A DNA stretch of 64,000 bases from Phyllobacterium chamaecytisi (GTDB lineage Bacteria; Pseudomonadota; Alphaproteobacteria; Rhizobiales; Rhizobiaceae), in NCBI RefSeq assembly GCF_020164455.1, contig NZ_JAIQWW010000002.1, positions 333,740-397,739 on the forward strand. Direction: 5' to 3'. The position numbers and the translations under genes were made by a program. Shown piece after piece: positions 43,257 through 52,959 of the stretch. Position 1 is the stretch's first letter; each line of letters starts with the position of its first letter. The notes beneath the pieces are model-generated. The model was not told the DNA's origin, did not search any database, and worked only from the letters and a program-made list of their open reading frames with translations.

Positions 43257-44498
43257 ATGTACGAATACGCTATTGCCTGGGACTGGATGAACTTCGCCGT
43301 TCGCTGGTTGCATGTGATTACCGGCATCGCCTGGATCGGCTCATCCTTTTATTTCGTGGCGCTTGACCTCGGTCTGCGCCAGCGGCCGGACCTTCCCGCT
43401 GGTGCCCACGGCGAGGAGTGGCAAGTCCACGGCGGCGGGTTCTATCATATCCAGAAATATCTGGTGGCCCCGGAGCAGATGCCTGAACATCTGACATGGT
43501 TCAAATGGGAATCCTATGCGACGTGGCTTTCGGGCTTCGCCATGCTTTGCATCGTCTACTATGTAGGCGCCGATCTCTACCTGATCGATCCGCATGTACT
43601 CGACGTGTCGCGGCCAGTGGCTATCGCGATTTCCCTCGCTTCGATCTTTGGCGGCTGGATCGTCTACGACACGATCTGCAAGTCGCCGCTCGGCAGGAAC
43701 GACACGCAGCTGATGGTGCTGCTGTATTTCGTGCTCGTCGGCATGGCCTGGGGCTATACGCAGCTCTTCACCGGGCGTGCAGCGTTTCTTCACCTAGGCG
43801 CGTTCACAGCGACGATCATGTCCGCCAACGTGTTCATGATCATCATCCCGAACCAGAAGAAAGTCGTTGCCGATCTGATCGCAGGAAAAGTTCCGGATCC
43901 CGCGCTGGGCAAGCAGGCCAAGCAGCGCTCGACCCACAACAATTATCTGACCCTGCCAGTGCTGTTCCTGATGTTGTCGAACCACTATCCGCTGGCATTC
44001 GGCACCAAATACAACTGGATCATCGCATCGCTGGTGTTCCTGATGGGCGTCACGATCCGCCATTGGTTCAACACCCGCCACGCGCGCAAGGGGGAACCGA
44101 CATGGACGTGGCTGGTTACCGCGATCCTCTTCGTCATCATCATGTGGCTCTCGACTGTGCCGAAGATTCTTTCGGGCGAAAGCGGAGAGGAGAGAATCTC
44201 CGCTGTCCAGCAACCGTTCATTTCCGCGGAAGCCTTCCCCAAGGTGAAGGACACTATCCTCGGACGCTGCTCGATGTGCCACGCCAAGGAACCCGGCTGG
44301 GAGGGCATCATCGTGCCGCCCAAGGGTGTCGTGCTTGAGACCGATAGCGAGATCGCAGCGCATGCCCGTGAGATTTATCTGCAGGCCGGACGTTCACATG
44401 CAATGCCGCCGGCCAATGTCAGCGGCATTACCGACGAGGAACGCCGCCTGCTCGCCAGCTGGTATGAGACCACAGTTCAGGGAGGAACAGTCCAATGA
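43257..44498 (+). CDS. puuD: Membrane urate hydroxylase with C-terminal cytochrome c domain (PuuD)
   Basis: Inner-membrane protein of 413 residues that oxidises urate to 5-hydroxyisourate and passes electrons to a cytochrome c domain rather than to O2. About eight membrane segments (for example WLHVITGIAWIGSSFYFVAL, TWLVTAILFVIIMWLSTVP) precede a C-terminal haem domain with CSMCH at 338-342 and a methionine ligand in HAMPP (M383). ATG follows GGGAGAG. It overlaps guaD by 4 bp and supplies the step between XdhAB and UraH. Confidence 0.95.
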   Translation: MYEYAIAWDWMNFAVRWLHVITGIAWIGSSFYFVALDLGLRQRPDLPAGAHGEEWQVHGGGFYHIQKYLVAPEQMPEHLTWFKWESYATWLSGFAMLCIVYYVGADLYLIDPHVLDVSRPVAIAISLASIFGGWIVYDTICKSPLGRNDTQLMVLLYFVLVGMAWGYTQLFTGRAAFLHLGAFTATIMSANVFMIIIPNQKKVVADLIAGKVPDPALGKQAKQRSTHNNYLTLPVLFLMLSNHYPLAFGTKYNWIIASLVFLMGVTIRHWFNTRHARKGEPTWTWLVTAILFVIIMWLSTVPKILSGESGEERISAVQQPFISAEAFPKVKDTILGRCSMCHAKEPGWEGIIVPPKGVVLETDSEIAAHAREIYLQAGRSHAMPPANVSGITDEERRLLASWYETTVQGGTVQ

Positions 44499-45850
44499 GC
44501 AAATTGCTTTTACGTGGCCGCGTGCTGACATTCGTCGACGAGCCAAAGAGCATCGACGATCAGTCAGCCTACAACTATTTCGAAGATGGCGCGGTGCTGG
44601 TCGACAACGGCAAGATTGTCGAAGCTGGCGAATACGCGGCCTTGGCGTCGATTGCGGGTCCGCAGGCGCAGATCGTCGATCACCGTCCGCATTTGATCCT
44701 GCCTGGATTCATCGACACCCACCTGCATTTCCCGCAGACCCAGGCAATCGCCTCCTACGGCGCGCAGCTGCTAGAGTGGTTGAATACCTATATCTTCGTC
44801 GAGGAGCAGAAATTCTCGTCCACCGCGCACGCCGATTTCATCGCCGGGCGCTTCATGGACGAGTTGTTGCGCAACGGCACGACAACCGCCGCTGCCTATT
44901 GTTCGGTTCACCGGACAAGCGTTGACGCCTACTTTGCTGCCGCTGAGAAGCGCAATATGCTGATGATCGGCGGCAAGGTCATGATGGATCGCAACGCTCC
45001 CGACGCACTGCGCGATACGCCGCAGTCCGGTTATGACGATACCAAGGCTCTTATCGCCAAGTGGCATGGCCGCGGACGCGCGCACTACGCAATCAGTCCG
45101 CGCTTCGCCATCACTTCAACACCCGAGCAGATGGACATGAGCCGCGCTTTGGTGCGCGAACATCCGGAATGTTATGTCCAGACGCATCTATCTGAAAATA
45201 AAGACGAAATTTCCTATGCAACTTCGCTTTATCCTTCGGCGAAGGACTATACCGACATCTATGCGAACTATGATCTGCTAGGATCCAAGACGTTGCTGGG
45301 CCACTGCATCTTCCTTTCGGACCGGGAAATTTCGGCGCTCGCTGAGACAAAATCAGTCGCGGTTTTCTGTCCGACCTCCAATCTCTTCCTCGGCAGCGGC
45401 TTGTTTGACCAAGGTCGGTTCAAAGAGCTCGGTGCACGCACGTCCGTCGCGACCGATGTGGGCGGGGGGACCAGCTTCTCCATGCTGGAGACGATGAGCG
45501 AGGCCTACAAGGTTTTGCATGTACAGGGCCAGCGCCTCTCGCCATTCGCTTCCTACTACATGATGACGCTTGGCAATGCCCGGGCACTAGGTCTTGAGGA
45601 TCGTATCGGTTCGCTGCGTGCGGGGGCAGATGCCGATATCACCATTCTCGACAGCCGTGCCAAGCCGGCGATGGAATTGCGCATGAGGACTGCCACGACC
45701 TTGGCAGAGGAGCTGTTTATTCTCCAGACCATGGGCGATGATCGTTCTGTTTCAGAGGTTTACGTCGCCGGCAAGCCCATGAAGAGCGGACTCGATAAAG
45801 CTGCCGCGTCTCATGGCGCTCGGTCCTTGCCTGAATTGCAGCCGGCTTGA
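44495..45850 (+). CDS. guaD: Guanine deaminase
   Basis: Amidohydrolase-fold zinc enzyme of 451 residues that deaminates guanine to xanthine. Motifs: LPGFIDTHLHFPQTQAIASYGAQLLEWLNTYIF (metal site HLHFPQ), NGTTTAAAYCSVH, YAISPRFAITSTPEQM, CYVQTHLSENKDEI, LLGHCIFLSDREI and VATDVGGGTSFSMLETM. AGGAAC precedes the ATG, which overlaps puuD in ATGA. It provides xanthine for XdhAB. Confidence 0.95.
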   Translation: MSKLLLRGRVLTFVDEPKSIDDQSAYNYFEDGAVLVDNGKIVEAGEYAALASIAGPQAQIVDHRPHLILPGFIDTHLHFPQTQAIASYGAQLLEWLNTYIFVEEQKFSSTAHADFIAGRFMDELLRNGTTTAAAYCSVHRTSVDAYFAAAEKRNMLMIGGKVMMDRNAPDALRDTPQSGYDDTKALIAKWHGRGRAHYAISPRFAITSTPEQMDMSRALVREHPECYVQTHLSENKDEISYATSLYPSAKDYTDIYANYDLLGSKTLLGHCIFLSDREISALAETKSVAVFCPTSNLFLGSGLFDQGRFKELGARTSVATDVGGGTSFSMLETMSEAYKVLHVQGQRLSPFASYYMMTLGNARALGLEDRIGSLRAGADADITILDSRAKPAMELRMRTATTLAEELFILQTMGDDRSVSEVYVAGKPMKSGLDKAAASHGARSLPELQPA

Positions 45851-45929
45851 TCAGTCACGTGTAGTGGCGCGATTTTCGCGTCACTACACCAAAATTTAAA
45901 TCTGCGATTGCAAAAACCATATGGGTTTC

Positions 45930-45992
45930 GGCATTTCTTGCATAGGAATCGGTCAGTCTTGTGCAGGAATCACGCCATCTTGCGCAAAAAAC
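45930..45992 (+). repeat. Three 21-bp direct repeats, same family as 21169-21231
   Basis: Units 45930-45950, 45951-45971 and 45972-45992 have an exact 21-bp period and the core TTCTTGCATAGGAATC, close to the core seen on the minus strand at 21169-21231. The location, between the stops of two convergent genes, is unusual for an operator. It could be a relic of a deleted regulator-controlled gene or a mobile repeat. Confidence 0.65.
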
Positions 45993-46009
45993 TGTTCGGC
46001 TTCTAAAAA

Positions 46010-47020
46010 TTACCGGTCGTTTTCAATTGTGAGCACGATCTTGCCGATATTGGTATTGGCTTCCATCAATGTGTGGGCCTGACTTGCCTTGGTAAATGGA
46101 AAACACGCGTGGATAAGCGGCCGGCATTTACCCTCGGCGAGGAGCGGCCAGACATTGGCTTCAAGCTCGGCGGCGATGCGCGCCTTTGCCTCCAGAGGTT
46201 GCGCGCGCAGCGTTGAGCCGGTGTGCGTCAGGCGCTTCATCATCAGACGCATAAAATCGACATCGGCGCGCGAGCCTTGCAGGAATGCGATATTGACGAT
46301 TCGTCCGCCGATCGCGGCCGCCTGGTAGTTTTTCTCGATATAGGGACCGCCGACCATGTCGAGGATGACGTTGGCGCCTTGCCGCCCGGTCACGTCCCTG
46401 ACCTCTGCCAGCCAATCCGCCGTGCGGTAATTGATTGCCGTATCCGCACCGAGCTTAAGGCAAGCGGCGCATTTTTCGTCCGTCCCTGCGGTTACGATCA
46501 CTGTCGCACCGAATGCCTTGGCAAGCATGATCGCAGTCGTTCCTATGCCCGATGCGCCGCCATGGATCAGCAGGGTTTCACCCTGCTTCAAGGCGCCAAG
46601 CTCGAAGACGTTATGCCAAACGGTAAAGAAGGTTTCCGGTATGGCGGCAGCTTCTACGAAAGAGAGCCCGTCGGGGATCGGTAGTGCGCTCAAGCTGTCG
46701 ACGAGCGCGTATTCGGCATAGCCGCCCCCCGGTGTCAGGGCGCAGACCTTGTCTCCCGCCTTCCATCGCGACACACCCATTCCCACGGCCGCCACTTCGC
46801 CGGCAACTTCGAGACCGGGCAGGTCGGAGGAGCCTTTCGGCGGCGGATAGTTACCCGCGCGCTGGAAGAGATCGGGGCGGTTGACACCGGCGGCAGCAAC
46901 ACGAATGAGTATTTCGTTCTCCGCAGGGGCAGGAATAGGACGCTGCTCCGCTTTGAGAACATCAGGACCGCCCGGTTCGCTGATGGCGATCACAGTCATG
47001 GTTTCGGGAAGGCCGATCAT
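46010..47020 (-). CDS. NAD(P)H quinone oxidoreductase of the zinc-less MDR type
   Basis: Medium-chain dehydrogenase/reductase of 336 residues, PIG3/QOR-like. MTVIAISEPGGPDVLKAEQRPIPAPAENEILIRVAAAGVNRPDLFQR marks the N-terminus; GDKVCALTPGGGYAEYALV and the cofactor loop LLIHGGASGIGTTAIMLAKAFGATVIVTAG (about 145-174) follow. No structural zinc cysteines are seen. ATG at 47020 follows GGAG at a spacing of 8. Its link to the neighbouring GntR gene (82 bp upstream on the same strand) is unclear; the substrate is unknown. Confidence 0.88.
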   Translation of the reverse strand: MIGLPETMTVIAISEPGGPDVLKAEQRPIPAPAENEILIRVAAAGVNRPDLFQRAGNYPPPKGSSDLPGLEVAGEVAAVGMGVSRWKAGDKVCALTPGGGYAEYALVDSLSALPIPDGLSFVEAAAIPETFFTVWHNVFELGALKQGETLLIHGGASGIGTTAIMLAKAFGATVIVTAGTDEKCAACLKLGADTAINYRTADWLAEVRDVTGRQGANVILDMVGGPYIEKNYQAAAIGGRIVNIAFLQGSRADVDFMRLMMKRLTHTGSTLRAQPLEAKARIAAELEANVWPLLAEGKCRPLIHACFPFTKASQAHTLMEANTNIGKIVLTIENDR

Positions 47021-47102
47021 TGCCGCATCTCCAAAGGTGGGATGGAAGGAGTGAGAGGTCCACACTGCTCGCTGCTTCAAGCGCGGCGAGCGGTCAGGTT
47101 TC

Positions 47103-47837
47103 TCAGTCGAAAATACCTTCGCTGTGCTTCTCCACGTAGGCGGCGAGGCCGAGCGTGTGATCGCGGCAGAGCTTTTCGGCCGTCTCGGTATCGCGCTTTT
47201 CCAAGGCCGCAATGATTGCCAGATGATCCTTGATCGACTGGGATGCGCGGTCGTCGCGCCCGATGGTGATCTTCCGGATGCCTCGAACGTGGAGGAGAAT
47301 GTTCTCGGTTGTTTCCCGGAGAATTTTCGAATCCGTCATCTGGATCAGGGTCTGGTGAAACTGCAAATTGGCTTCGGAATACTCACCCAGATAATCGGCC
47401 GGCTTGTGGCCCTCATGGAACTTTTCGAAGAGCGTCCTCAAGCGTGCAATATCCTTGCCGCTGGCATTGAGCGAGACGAGGCGGGCAGCCATGGCTTCCA
47501 AAGCAGCCCAGACCTGGATCATTTCGATTACTTCGCGCTTTGTCTTGCGCAACACCATGATGCCGCGGCGAGGGATGGATTTCACAAACCCCTGTTGCTC
47601 CAGCATCGCGATCGCTTCGCGGATGGGTGTACGGCTAACACCAAGCCGATCGGCCAATTGCCGTTCGTCGAGCCAGGTATCTTCCGACGTGGCATAGATG
47701 TCCATATTGGCGATGGCCTGTTTCAATGTCGCATAGATTCGCGTTTTGAAGTTCGGCTCGGCCGCAAAGGGCTCAAGGACGAGGTCCGGGGTGACGTCAT
47801 CGGCCAGCGGCCAACGCATGTGGGTTCTCGGGCTCAC
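47103..47837 (-). CDS. GntR-family (FCD) transcriptional regulator, likely controller of the oxalate/CoA-ligase genes
   Basis: Regulator of 244 residues. A winged helix at about 30-95 (TRIYATLKQAIANMD, LDERQLADRLGVSRTPIREAIAMLEQQGFVKSIPRRGIMV) is followed by an FCD ligand domain (IQVWAALEAMAARLV, YSEANLQFHQTLIQMTDSKIL, DHLAIIAALEKRD) with the metal-binding histidines. Start is GTG at 47837 after GGAG. A TGGNAT-N5-ATNCCA palindrome lies 24 bp upstream of the start, and five more copies lie upstream of transport and CoA-enzyme genes up to 60.8 kb; I infer autoregulation and control of that regulon. The effector may be an organic acid or CoA ester. Confidence 0.92.
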   Translation of the reverse strand: MSPRTHMRWPLADDVTPDLVLEPFAAEPNFKTRIYATLKQAIANMDIYATSEDTWLDERQLADRLGVSRTPIREAIAMLEQQGFVKSIPRRGIMVLRKTKREVIEMIQVWAALEAMAARLVSLNASGKDIARLRTLFEKFHEGHKPADYLGEYSEANLQFHQTLIQMTDSKILRETTENILLHVRGIRKITIGRDDRASQSIKDHLAIIAALEKRDTETAEKLCRDHTLGLAAYVEKHSEGIFD

Positions 47838-47860
47838 GTCGGATCATCTCCATTTATATT

Positions 47861-47877
47861 TGGAATGTATAATACCA
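47861..47877. promoter_or_regulatory. Putative GntR operator, site 1 (gntR)
   Basis: TGGAATGTATAATACCA, a 17-bp palindrome of form TGGNAT-N5-ATNCCA, 24 bp upstream of the gntR start. It is one of six matching sites in the window and is the expected place for autoregulation. Confidence 0.8.
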
Positions 47878-47924
47878 TATTTAAGTCATTGAAGTCATTT
47901 TGCGAGTTTTTGCAACCATTTACG

Positions 47925-50762
47925 TTAGCCATGAGCGCCGAAATCAAGAGCCAGCGCTGTGCCGGCTTCAAGAATAGCGGTGTACGTATCGGCAATCGGG
48001 TCGATCAACCGGGCGCTGAGATCGGCATAGTTCGAGGGACGTTCTCCCGGATAGGTGAATGGCTCGCTAAGGTGATAGTTCTTCATATCGACGGGGTCCC
48101 CGGGATACGCTCCGCGGAGCAATTCGACTGCTTCGGGTATGCGCAGGCTGAAGATCAGTTCCATGATGTCGTCGCGAGAAATATCGTTGCGCGTCGAAAA
48201 TCGCGGAACGCGAGCGGCCATCAGAAAGATATGCTGCAATAGTGCCAGGCGTATGGCCTGCAGCATGTCGCTGCGCTCATGTTCTGACTCCCGTGGCTTG
48301 CCCGCAGGTAGTTCGACCGCATCCAGGATGCGGTGAAGCCAGATGGCATCGATCCTCAGCTTGACCGCCAGCGCGCTTATGGCCGTCGCCCTTTCATCGC
48401 CTTCAAGGAGTTGTGTTATCGAAAGACAAGGTGCGGCGAGGTGCGGCTCGGCGCCGGCATAGGGTCGCGACGACCAGAATGCGGGGTCGTAAATGGTCGC
48501 GAAAGCTGCAAGCGCCTTGATGCTCGACTTTTGTTTCGTGGCAAAAACGTGAGACGTAAGCCGGCGCAGGCGATCCGATCCCTTATAAACTTCCACGAAG
48601 CGATCCTCATCATCGCGCACTGCACTTCCGAAACCGGAGACAACAGTCAGCGGGTAGCCGAGTTGCTGCAGGATGGCATTATGGGGGATCGCGCGAATTT
48701 TCCTGACCTGATGGACTTCGGCGCCAGCGACATCGAACTGCCGGCGCGATTTGCGCGAACCGGTCTCGTTGAGAAGCCCTTGCGGAAACGAGCCGAGCGT
48801 TCTGTGATAGGCCCGGTCATTCAGAAGATGATCATGAAAATTCGCAATATGCCGATAAAAATCGAAGGAAAAGCTCGTCTTGGCATAGAGCATGTCATCT
48901 TCGGGCGCGCCGCGTGCCGGCACCTCACATTCGACAAGTCTCGTCAACGTGGCAAGAGCCAGCTCGGGCGTCTCGAAATAGAGATATCCGTCGCCGCCTT
49001 GAAAACTAACCTCATGTTTCAGGGCAATGCCGGCATCGCGGTATTGGTGGCGGATCCATGGGCTAAGCACGTAGAAGGCCCGGTCCATGAATGAGCGCTG
49101 GTGGGCGCCGCGGCCCGCAGATTCGCCATGCGTGTTGAAAATGAGGACTTCGACATCCGTGAGTTCGTGACGAGTACATGCACGCGCCAGTTGCCCCTGG
49201 ACGCGTTCAATGGCGAGAGCCGCTGGAATCTGACCCATGAAACGACCGGAATCGGAAAAGCCGGTTTGTATCGCTATGCGACCGCGGGCACGCACGATGT
49301 CCCGGTATTCAGGAATGGCGAAAAGCACGTCGAAGAAGCGGGCTGCGTTCTCCAGTGCTGTGGGCGTTTCGAACAGCGGCGATATATCGAGCTTGTGGTC
49401 GACGCCGAACAGCCGGGCGAAGCACATTGCGGCAAGCACAGTTGCCGGGTTTTCGCATTCGGCAATCAACAGGCGAATGGAGGAATCGCTATCGACATGC
49501 TTGAGAATCTGGGCGGCAAGCAAGAACTGACGCAGCGCAGTTTTTTGCTCGATATCGAGGGAGGCGAAGTTGACCTGGTACTTATCGGCATCGCGGATGA
49601 GTTCGCCAAGCATTTCGAGAATGGATCGACTGCCGATCTGTTCTTCGGAATCAAGGTCCAAATACTGCATGATGGCGTTATGAAGCTGTGTCGCATTGAT
49701 ACGCAGGTGAACTTCACCCACGCCAAAGCTGAGCGCTGCCATCTCGCTGCGCAGAATGAGCAGGTCCAGCGCGATTTCGTCGGGGGCATCCGCAACGGCC
49801 GCGTCCAGGATGGAGAGCAAGGGATCGATGCTGACGATCCGGTCGGGATGATCGGTCGTCAATATCTCCGAAGCGGCCTCAAGGGCTGACGGATCGAGCG
49901 GTATTTGCGAAAAGGCTTCCAGCACAAGACCGCTCCATGCGTGGAGCCGCTCGAGTTTCAGGGCCATCTGCCCGAGCTTGTTTCCGGTCGCCGATCCGCA
50001 TCCGGGCTTTGCGAGTATCCGGGCGATTGAAGCTTCATAGCGACGGATCTGCCGCGATTTTTCAGCAAGCCTGAAGCGAAACATGTCGATCCAGGCTATG
50101 TCCGTGCGTCCATCCAGGTCGTATCCGACCCAGGTACCGACGCCGACGAAACCGATCTGCGCCTCCCGCCACCTATCTCCATGGCGCTTGCGCAGGATCT
50201 CAATCGACAATCTCGAAAACTCGGCGATCGCGTCGCTGGCTCTATCGATCGCCATAAGCACCGCTTCATGCTCATCATTCAGCGCAATCGGGCGATCAGG
50301 ACCCAAACCTGTTTCATCGTCTTCAATGATTTCGCCATTGGCGAGGCGGGCGAGCATGTTGCGCTGGCGGCGCGACAGGAGAAAGGTTGGATGTGCTGTA
50401 AATACCAGTCCAAGCTGGCAACGAAGGACGGCAAGATCTTCCTCGAATGTGCCGTCATCGCCGAGCAGGGATTCGATGGCGGACGTCAGACGCTTGCGAT
50501 TCTCATCCATATCGAGCGGGCCGACATAACCCGCGAGGGCGAGGGCGCGAGCCTGAAAGCTGGCCTTGCCGAGAGTATGAATGAGGCCGGCCAAATCCTG
50601 TCTGCTGAGCGTGCCCGCTTCGAGATCACGCGACAGTTCGAAGGAGAGCTGTGCGACAGGATTATAGCGTGGTTCGTCGGTCAGCCGGCCGCGAAAGGCG
50701 GCAAGCCTTTCGCGGCAGTGATTTTCAAGCGACATGGCGGTTTGATCCGGCGCTCGATCCAT
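47925..50762 (-). CDS. ppc: Divergent phosphoenolpyruvate carboxylase
   Basis: Protein of 945 residues, the usual PEPC length. PEPC carboxylates PEP to oxaloacetate; in serine-cycle methylotrophs it is encoded next to malate-CoA ligase, as here next to a SucCD-type pair. The catalytic histidine motif appears as VFTAHPTF (H124), GFSDSGRFMGQ at 501-511 corresponds to the usual GYSDSxKDxG, and FNTHGESAGRGA at 542-553 replaces the usual FHGRGGxxxRGG loop. The family assignment is firm, but these altered loops make catalysis or regulation worth testing. ATG at 50762 overlaps the upstream stop by one base (TGATG). Last gene of the three-gene operon. Confidence 0.85.
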   Translation of the reverse strand: MDRAPDQTAMSLENHCRERLAAFRGRLTDEPRYNPVAQLSFELSRDLEAGTLSRQDLAGLIHTLGKASFQARALALAGYVGPLDMDENRKRLTSAIESLLGDDGTFEEDLAVLRCQLGLVFTAHPTFLLSRRQRNMLARLANGEIIEDDETGLGPDRPIALNDEHEAVLMAIDRASDAIAEFSRLSIEILRKRHGDRWREAQIGFVGVGTWVGYDLDGRTDIAWIDMFRFRLAEKSRQIRRYEASIARILAKPGCGSATGNKLGQMALKLERLHAWSGLVLEAFSQIPLDPSALEAASEILTTDHPDRIVSIDPLLSILDAAVADAPDEIALDLLILRSEMAALSFGVGEVHLRINATQLHNAIMQYLDLDSEEQIGSRSILEMLGELIRDADKYQVNFASLDIEQKTALRQFLLAAQILKHVDSDSSIRLLIAECENPATVLAAMCFARLFGVDHKLDISPLFETPTALENAARFFDVLFAIPEYRDIVRARGRIAIQTGFSDSGRFMGQIPAALAIERVQGQLARACTRHELTDVEVLIFNTHGESAGRGAHQRSFMDRAFYVLSPWIRHQYRDAGIALKHEVSFQGGDGYLYFETPELALATLTRLVECEVPARGAPEDDMLYAKTSFSFDFYRHIANFHDHLLNDRAYHRTLGSFPQGLLNETGSRKSRRQFDVAGAEVHQVRKIRAIPHNAILQQLGYPLTVVSGFGSAVRDDEDRFVEVYKGSDRLRRLTSHVFATKQKSSIKALAAFATIYDPAFWSSRPYAGAEPHLAAPCLSITQLLEGDERATAISALAVKLRIDAIWLHRILDAVELPAGKPRESEHERSDMLQAIRLALLQHIFLMAARVPRFSTRNDISRDDIMELIFSLRIPEAVELLRGAYPGDPVDMKNYHLSEPFTYPGERPSNYADLSARLIDPIADTYTAILEAGTALALDFGAHG

Positions 50763-51679
50763 CAACCGGTTGCCGACAGGCGTGGAGATATCGAACGCTC
50801 ATTCAGAAGTTCGACCAGTGTTGTGCCAAGACGCGCCGGTGTAGAGGCGATCCGGACGCCAGCCGCTTCCATGGCACTGATTTTGTCTTCTGCGCCACCT
50901 TTGCCGCCGGATATGATGGCTCCAGCATGGCCCATGCGCCGTCCCGGAGGTGCCGTGCGACCCGCAATGAACCCGACCGTTGGCTTCGAACGTCCGTGTC
51001 TTGCCTCGTCGGCGAGGAATTGCGCGGCTTCTTCTTCAGCCGAACCGCCGATTTCGCCAATCATCACGATTGATTCTGTCGCCGGATCAGCGAGGAACAT
51101 TTCCAGCACATCGATGAACTCGGTGCCTTTGATGGGATCGCCACCGATTCCGACCGCGGTTGTCTGGCCAAGACCCTGTTGCGAGGTCTGGAATACTGCC
51201 TCATAGGTCAGTGTGCCCGAACGCGACACGATGCCGACGGATCCTTTGCGGAAGATGGAGCCGGGCATAATCCCGATCTTGCATTCATCGACAGTCATGA
51301 TGCCCGGACAGTTGGGGCCGATCAGTCGCGACTTCGAACCGCTCAATGCTCGTTTGACACGCTGCATGTCGAGAACCGGAATACCTTCGGTGATGCAGAC
51401 GATCAGTGGAATTTCCGCCTGGATCGCCTCGCAGATAGCGTCTGCCGCGCCGAAAGGCGGCACGTAAATAACCGAGGCGTCAGCTCCGGTTGCTTCACGT
51501 GCTTCCGCTACCGTGTCGAAGACGGGCAGACCGAGATGTGACGTTCCGCCTTTGCCGGGAGAGGTGCCGCCGACCATGTGGGTGCCATATTTGATCGCCT
51601 GTTCGCTGTGGAAGGTGCCGGTCTTGCCGGTGAAGCCCTGACAGAGGAGATGGGTGTTCTTGTTGATCAGTATCGACAT
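50762..51679 (-). CDS. sucD: SucD-type CoA ligase alpha subunit (succinate- or malate-CoA ligase)
   Basis: Subunit of 305 residues that binds CoA and carries the phosphohistidine. Motifs: [17 protein letters not shown] at the N-terminus, [55 protein letters not shown] and the phosphohistidine loop [21 protein letters not shown] (about 250-270). It is as close to ordinary alphaproteobacterial SucD as to MtkB. The lack of mdh/sucAB and the presence of ppc downstream favour a malate-CoA ligase role in a serine-cycle-like path, but succinate cannot be excluded. TGATG coupling with both neighbours. Confidence 0.88.
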   Translation of the reverse strand: MSILINKNTHLLCQGFTGKTGTFHSEQAIKYGTHMVGGTSPGKGGTSHLGLPVFDTVAEAREATGADASVIYVPPFGAADAICEAIQAEIPLIVCITEGIPVLDMQRVKRALSGSKSRLIGPNCPGIMTVDECKIGIMPGSIFRKGSVGIVSRSGTLTYEAVFQTSQQGLGQTTAVGIGGDPIKGTEFIDVLEMFLADPATESIVMIGEIGGSAEEEAAQFLADEARHGRSKPTVGFIAGRTAPPGRRMGHAGAIISGGKGGAEDKISAMEAAGVRIASTPARLGTTLVELLNERSISPRLSATG

Positions 51680-52878
51680 CAGTTTGAGCCTCCCACTGCA
51701 TTGACGATCTTCTGGGCGGCATCGTCGAGATCGTCGGCGGGGATGACGTTCAAGCCTGATGCCGCGATGATCTTCTTGCCCTCGTTCACATTGGTGCCTT
51801 CGAGGCGAACGACGAGCGGTACCGTCAGCCCCACTTCCTTGACGGCCGTGATCACACCTTCCGCGATCACGTCGCAGCGCATGATGCCACCGAAGATGTT
51901 GATGAGAATGCCTTTTACATTCGGATCTGCAGTGATGATCTTGAATGCCGCCGCAACCTTCTCGGCAGTGGCGCCGCCGCCGACATCGAGAAAGTTGGCC
52001 GGTTCTGCACCGTAGAACTTGATGATGTCCATGGTCGCCATGGCAAGGCCGGCGCCGTTGACCATGCAGCCGATGCTGCCGTCGAGCGTGATGTAGGAGA
52101 GGTCGTATTTCGACGCTTCTATCTCCTTGGCATCCTCTTCGGTCTCATCACGCATTTCGAAAATGTCGAGATGACGTGCGAGTGCGTTGGAATCGAAGCT
52201 GACCTTGGCGTCGAGACATTTCAACTGGCCGTCCTTCGAGACGATCAGCGGATTGATCTCGAGCATCTCCATGTCTTTGGCAGTGAACGCGGTATAGAGT
52301 TTTGCAACGAGTGTATGCGCCTGTTTGGCGAGATCGCCGTCAAGTTCAAGCGCCTTGGCAACGGCGCGGCCATGATGGGGCAAGATGCCCGTTGCCGGAT
52401 CGACCGAGAACGTCAGGATCTTTTCCGGTGTGTCGTGCGCAATGGTTTCGATGTCCATGCCGCCTTCGGTGGAGACAACGAACGAAACGCGGCTGGTTGC
52501 GCGGTCGACGAGAAGCGAGAGGTAGAATTCCTTCTCGATCTGCGATCCGTCCTCGACATAGAGACGGTTGACCTGCTTGCCTGAAGGGCCGGTCTGGATC
52601 GTCACCAATGTATTGCCGAGCATTTCAGCGGCATGTTCGCGAACTTCCGCAATCGAACGGGCAAGACGGACACCGCCCTTTGCACCTTCGCCCAGTTCCT
52701 TGAACGAACCTTTGCCGCGACCGCCGGCATGAATTTGCGATTTGACGACAAAGACCGGACCAGGGAGCCTTGCGGCCATTTCACCGGCCTCTTCGATGTC
52801 CACGGCCAGATAGCCTTCCGGGACGGGCACGCCAAAGGACTTCAGGACACCCTTGGCCTGATACTCATGAATATGCAT
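51679..52878 (-). CDS. sucC: SucC-type CoA ligase beta subunit (succinate- or malate-CoA ligase)
   Basis: ATP-grasp subunit of 399 residues, partner of the SucD-type protein. Motifs: [86 protein letters not shown] and [32 protein letters not shown]. The residue equivalent to nucleotide choice cannot be judged by eye. First gene of sucC-sucD-ppc; an 80-bp gap with a GC-rich hairpin separates it from the upstream acyl-CoA ligase gene on the same strand, and no GntR-type palindrome lies in that gap. Confidence 0.88.
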   Translation of the reverse strand: MHIHEYQAKGVLKSFGVPVPEGYLAVDIEEAGEMAARLPGPVFVVKSQIHAGGRGKGSFKELGEGAKGGVRLARSIAEVREHAAEMLGNTLVTIQTGPSGKQVNRLYVEDGSQIEKEFYLSLLVDRATSRVSFVVSTEGGMDIETIAHDTPEKILTFSVDPATGILPHHGRAVAKALELDGDLAKQAHTLVAKLYTAFTAKDMEMLEINPLIVSKDGQLKCLDAKVSFDSNALARHLDIFEMRDETEEDAKEIEASKYDLSYITLDGSIGCMVNGAGLAMATMDIIKFYGAEPANFLDVGGGATAEKVAAAFKIITADPNVKGILINIFGGIMRCDVIAEGVITAVKEVGLTVPLVVRLEGTNVNEGKKIIAASGLNVIPADDLDDAAQKIVNAVGGSN

Positions 52879-52926
52879 TGAGGAAAACCTCCCCTTGAAA
52901 TTTGCGGATTTTGTGAGAGCACCAGA

Positions 52927-52944
52927 CCCTGGCTTGCGCCAGGG
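52927..52944 (-). terminator. Short GC-rich hairpin after the acyl-CoA ligase gene
   Basis: CCCTGGC at 52927-52933 pairs with GCCAGGG at 52938-52944 around TTGC. It lies 16 bp past the stop of the acyl-CoA ligase gene; with no T run it may only attenuate read-through into sucC. Confidence 0.5.
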
Positions 52945-52959
52945 CCCAGCGGGGAGAAC

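Noticed and set aside
50762..52878. Assigning the first SucCD-type pair firmly as malate-CoA ligase MtkAB
   Set aside because: Sequence motifs are as close to ordinary alphaproteobacterial SucCD; only the ppc neighbour argues for malate, and no malyl-CoA lyase gene is in the window.
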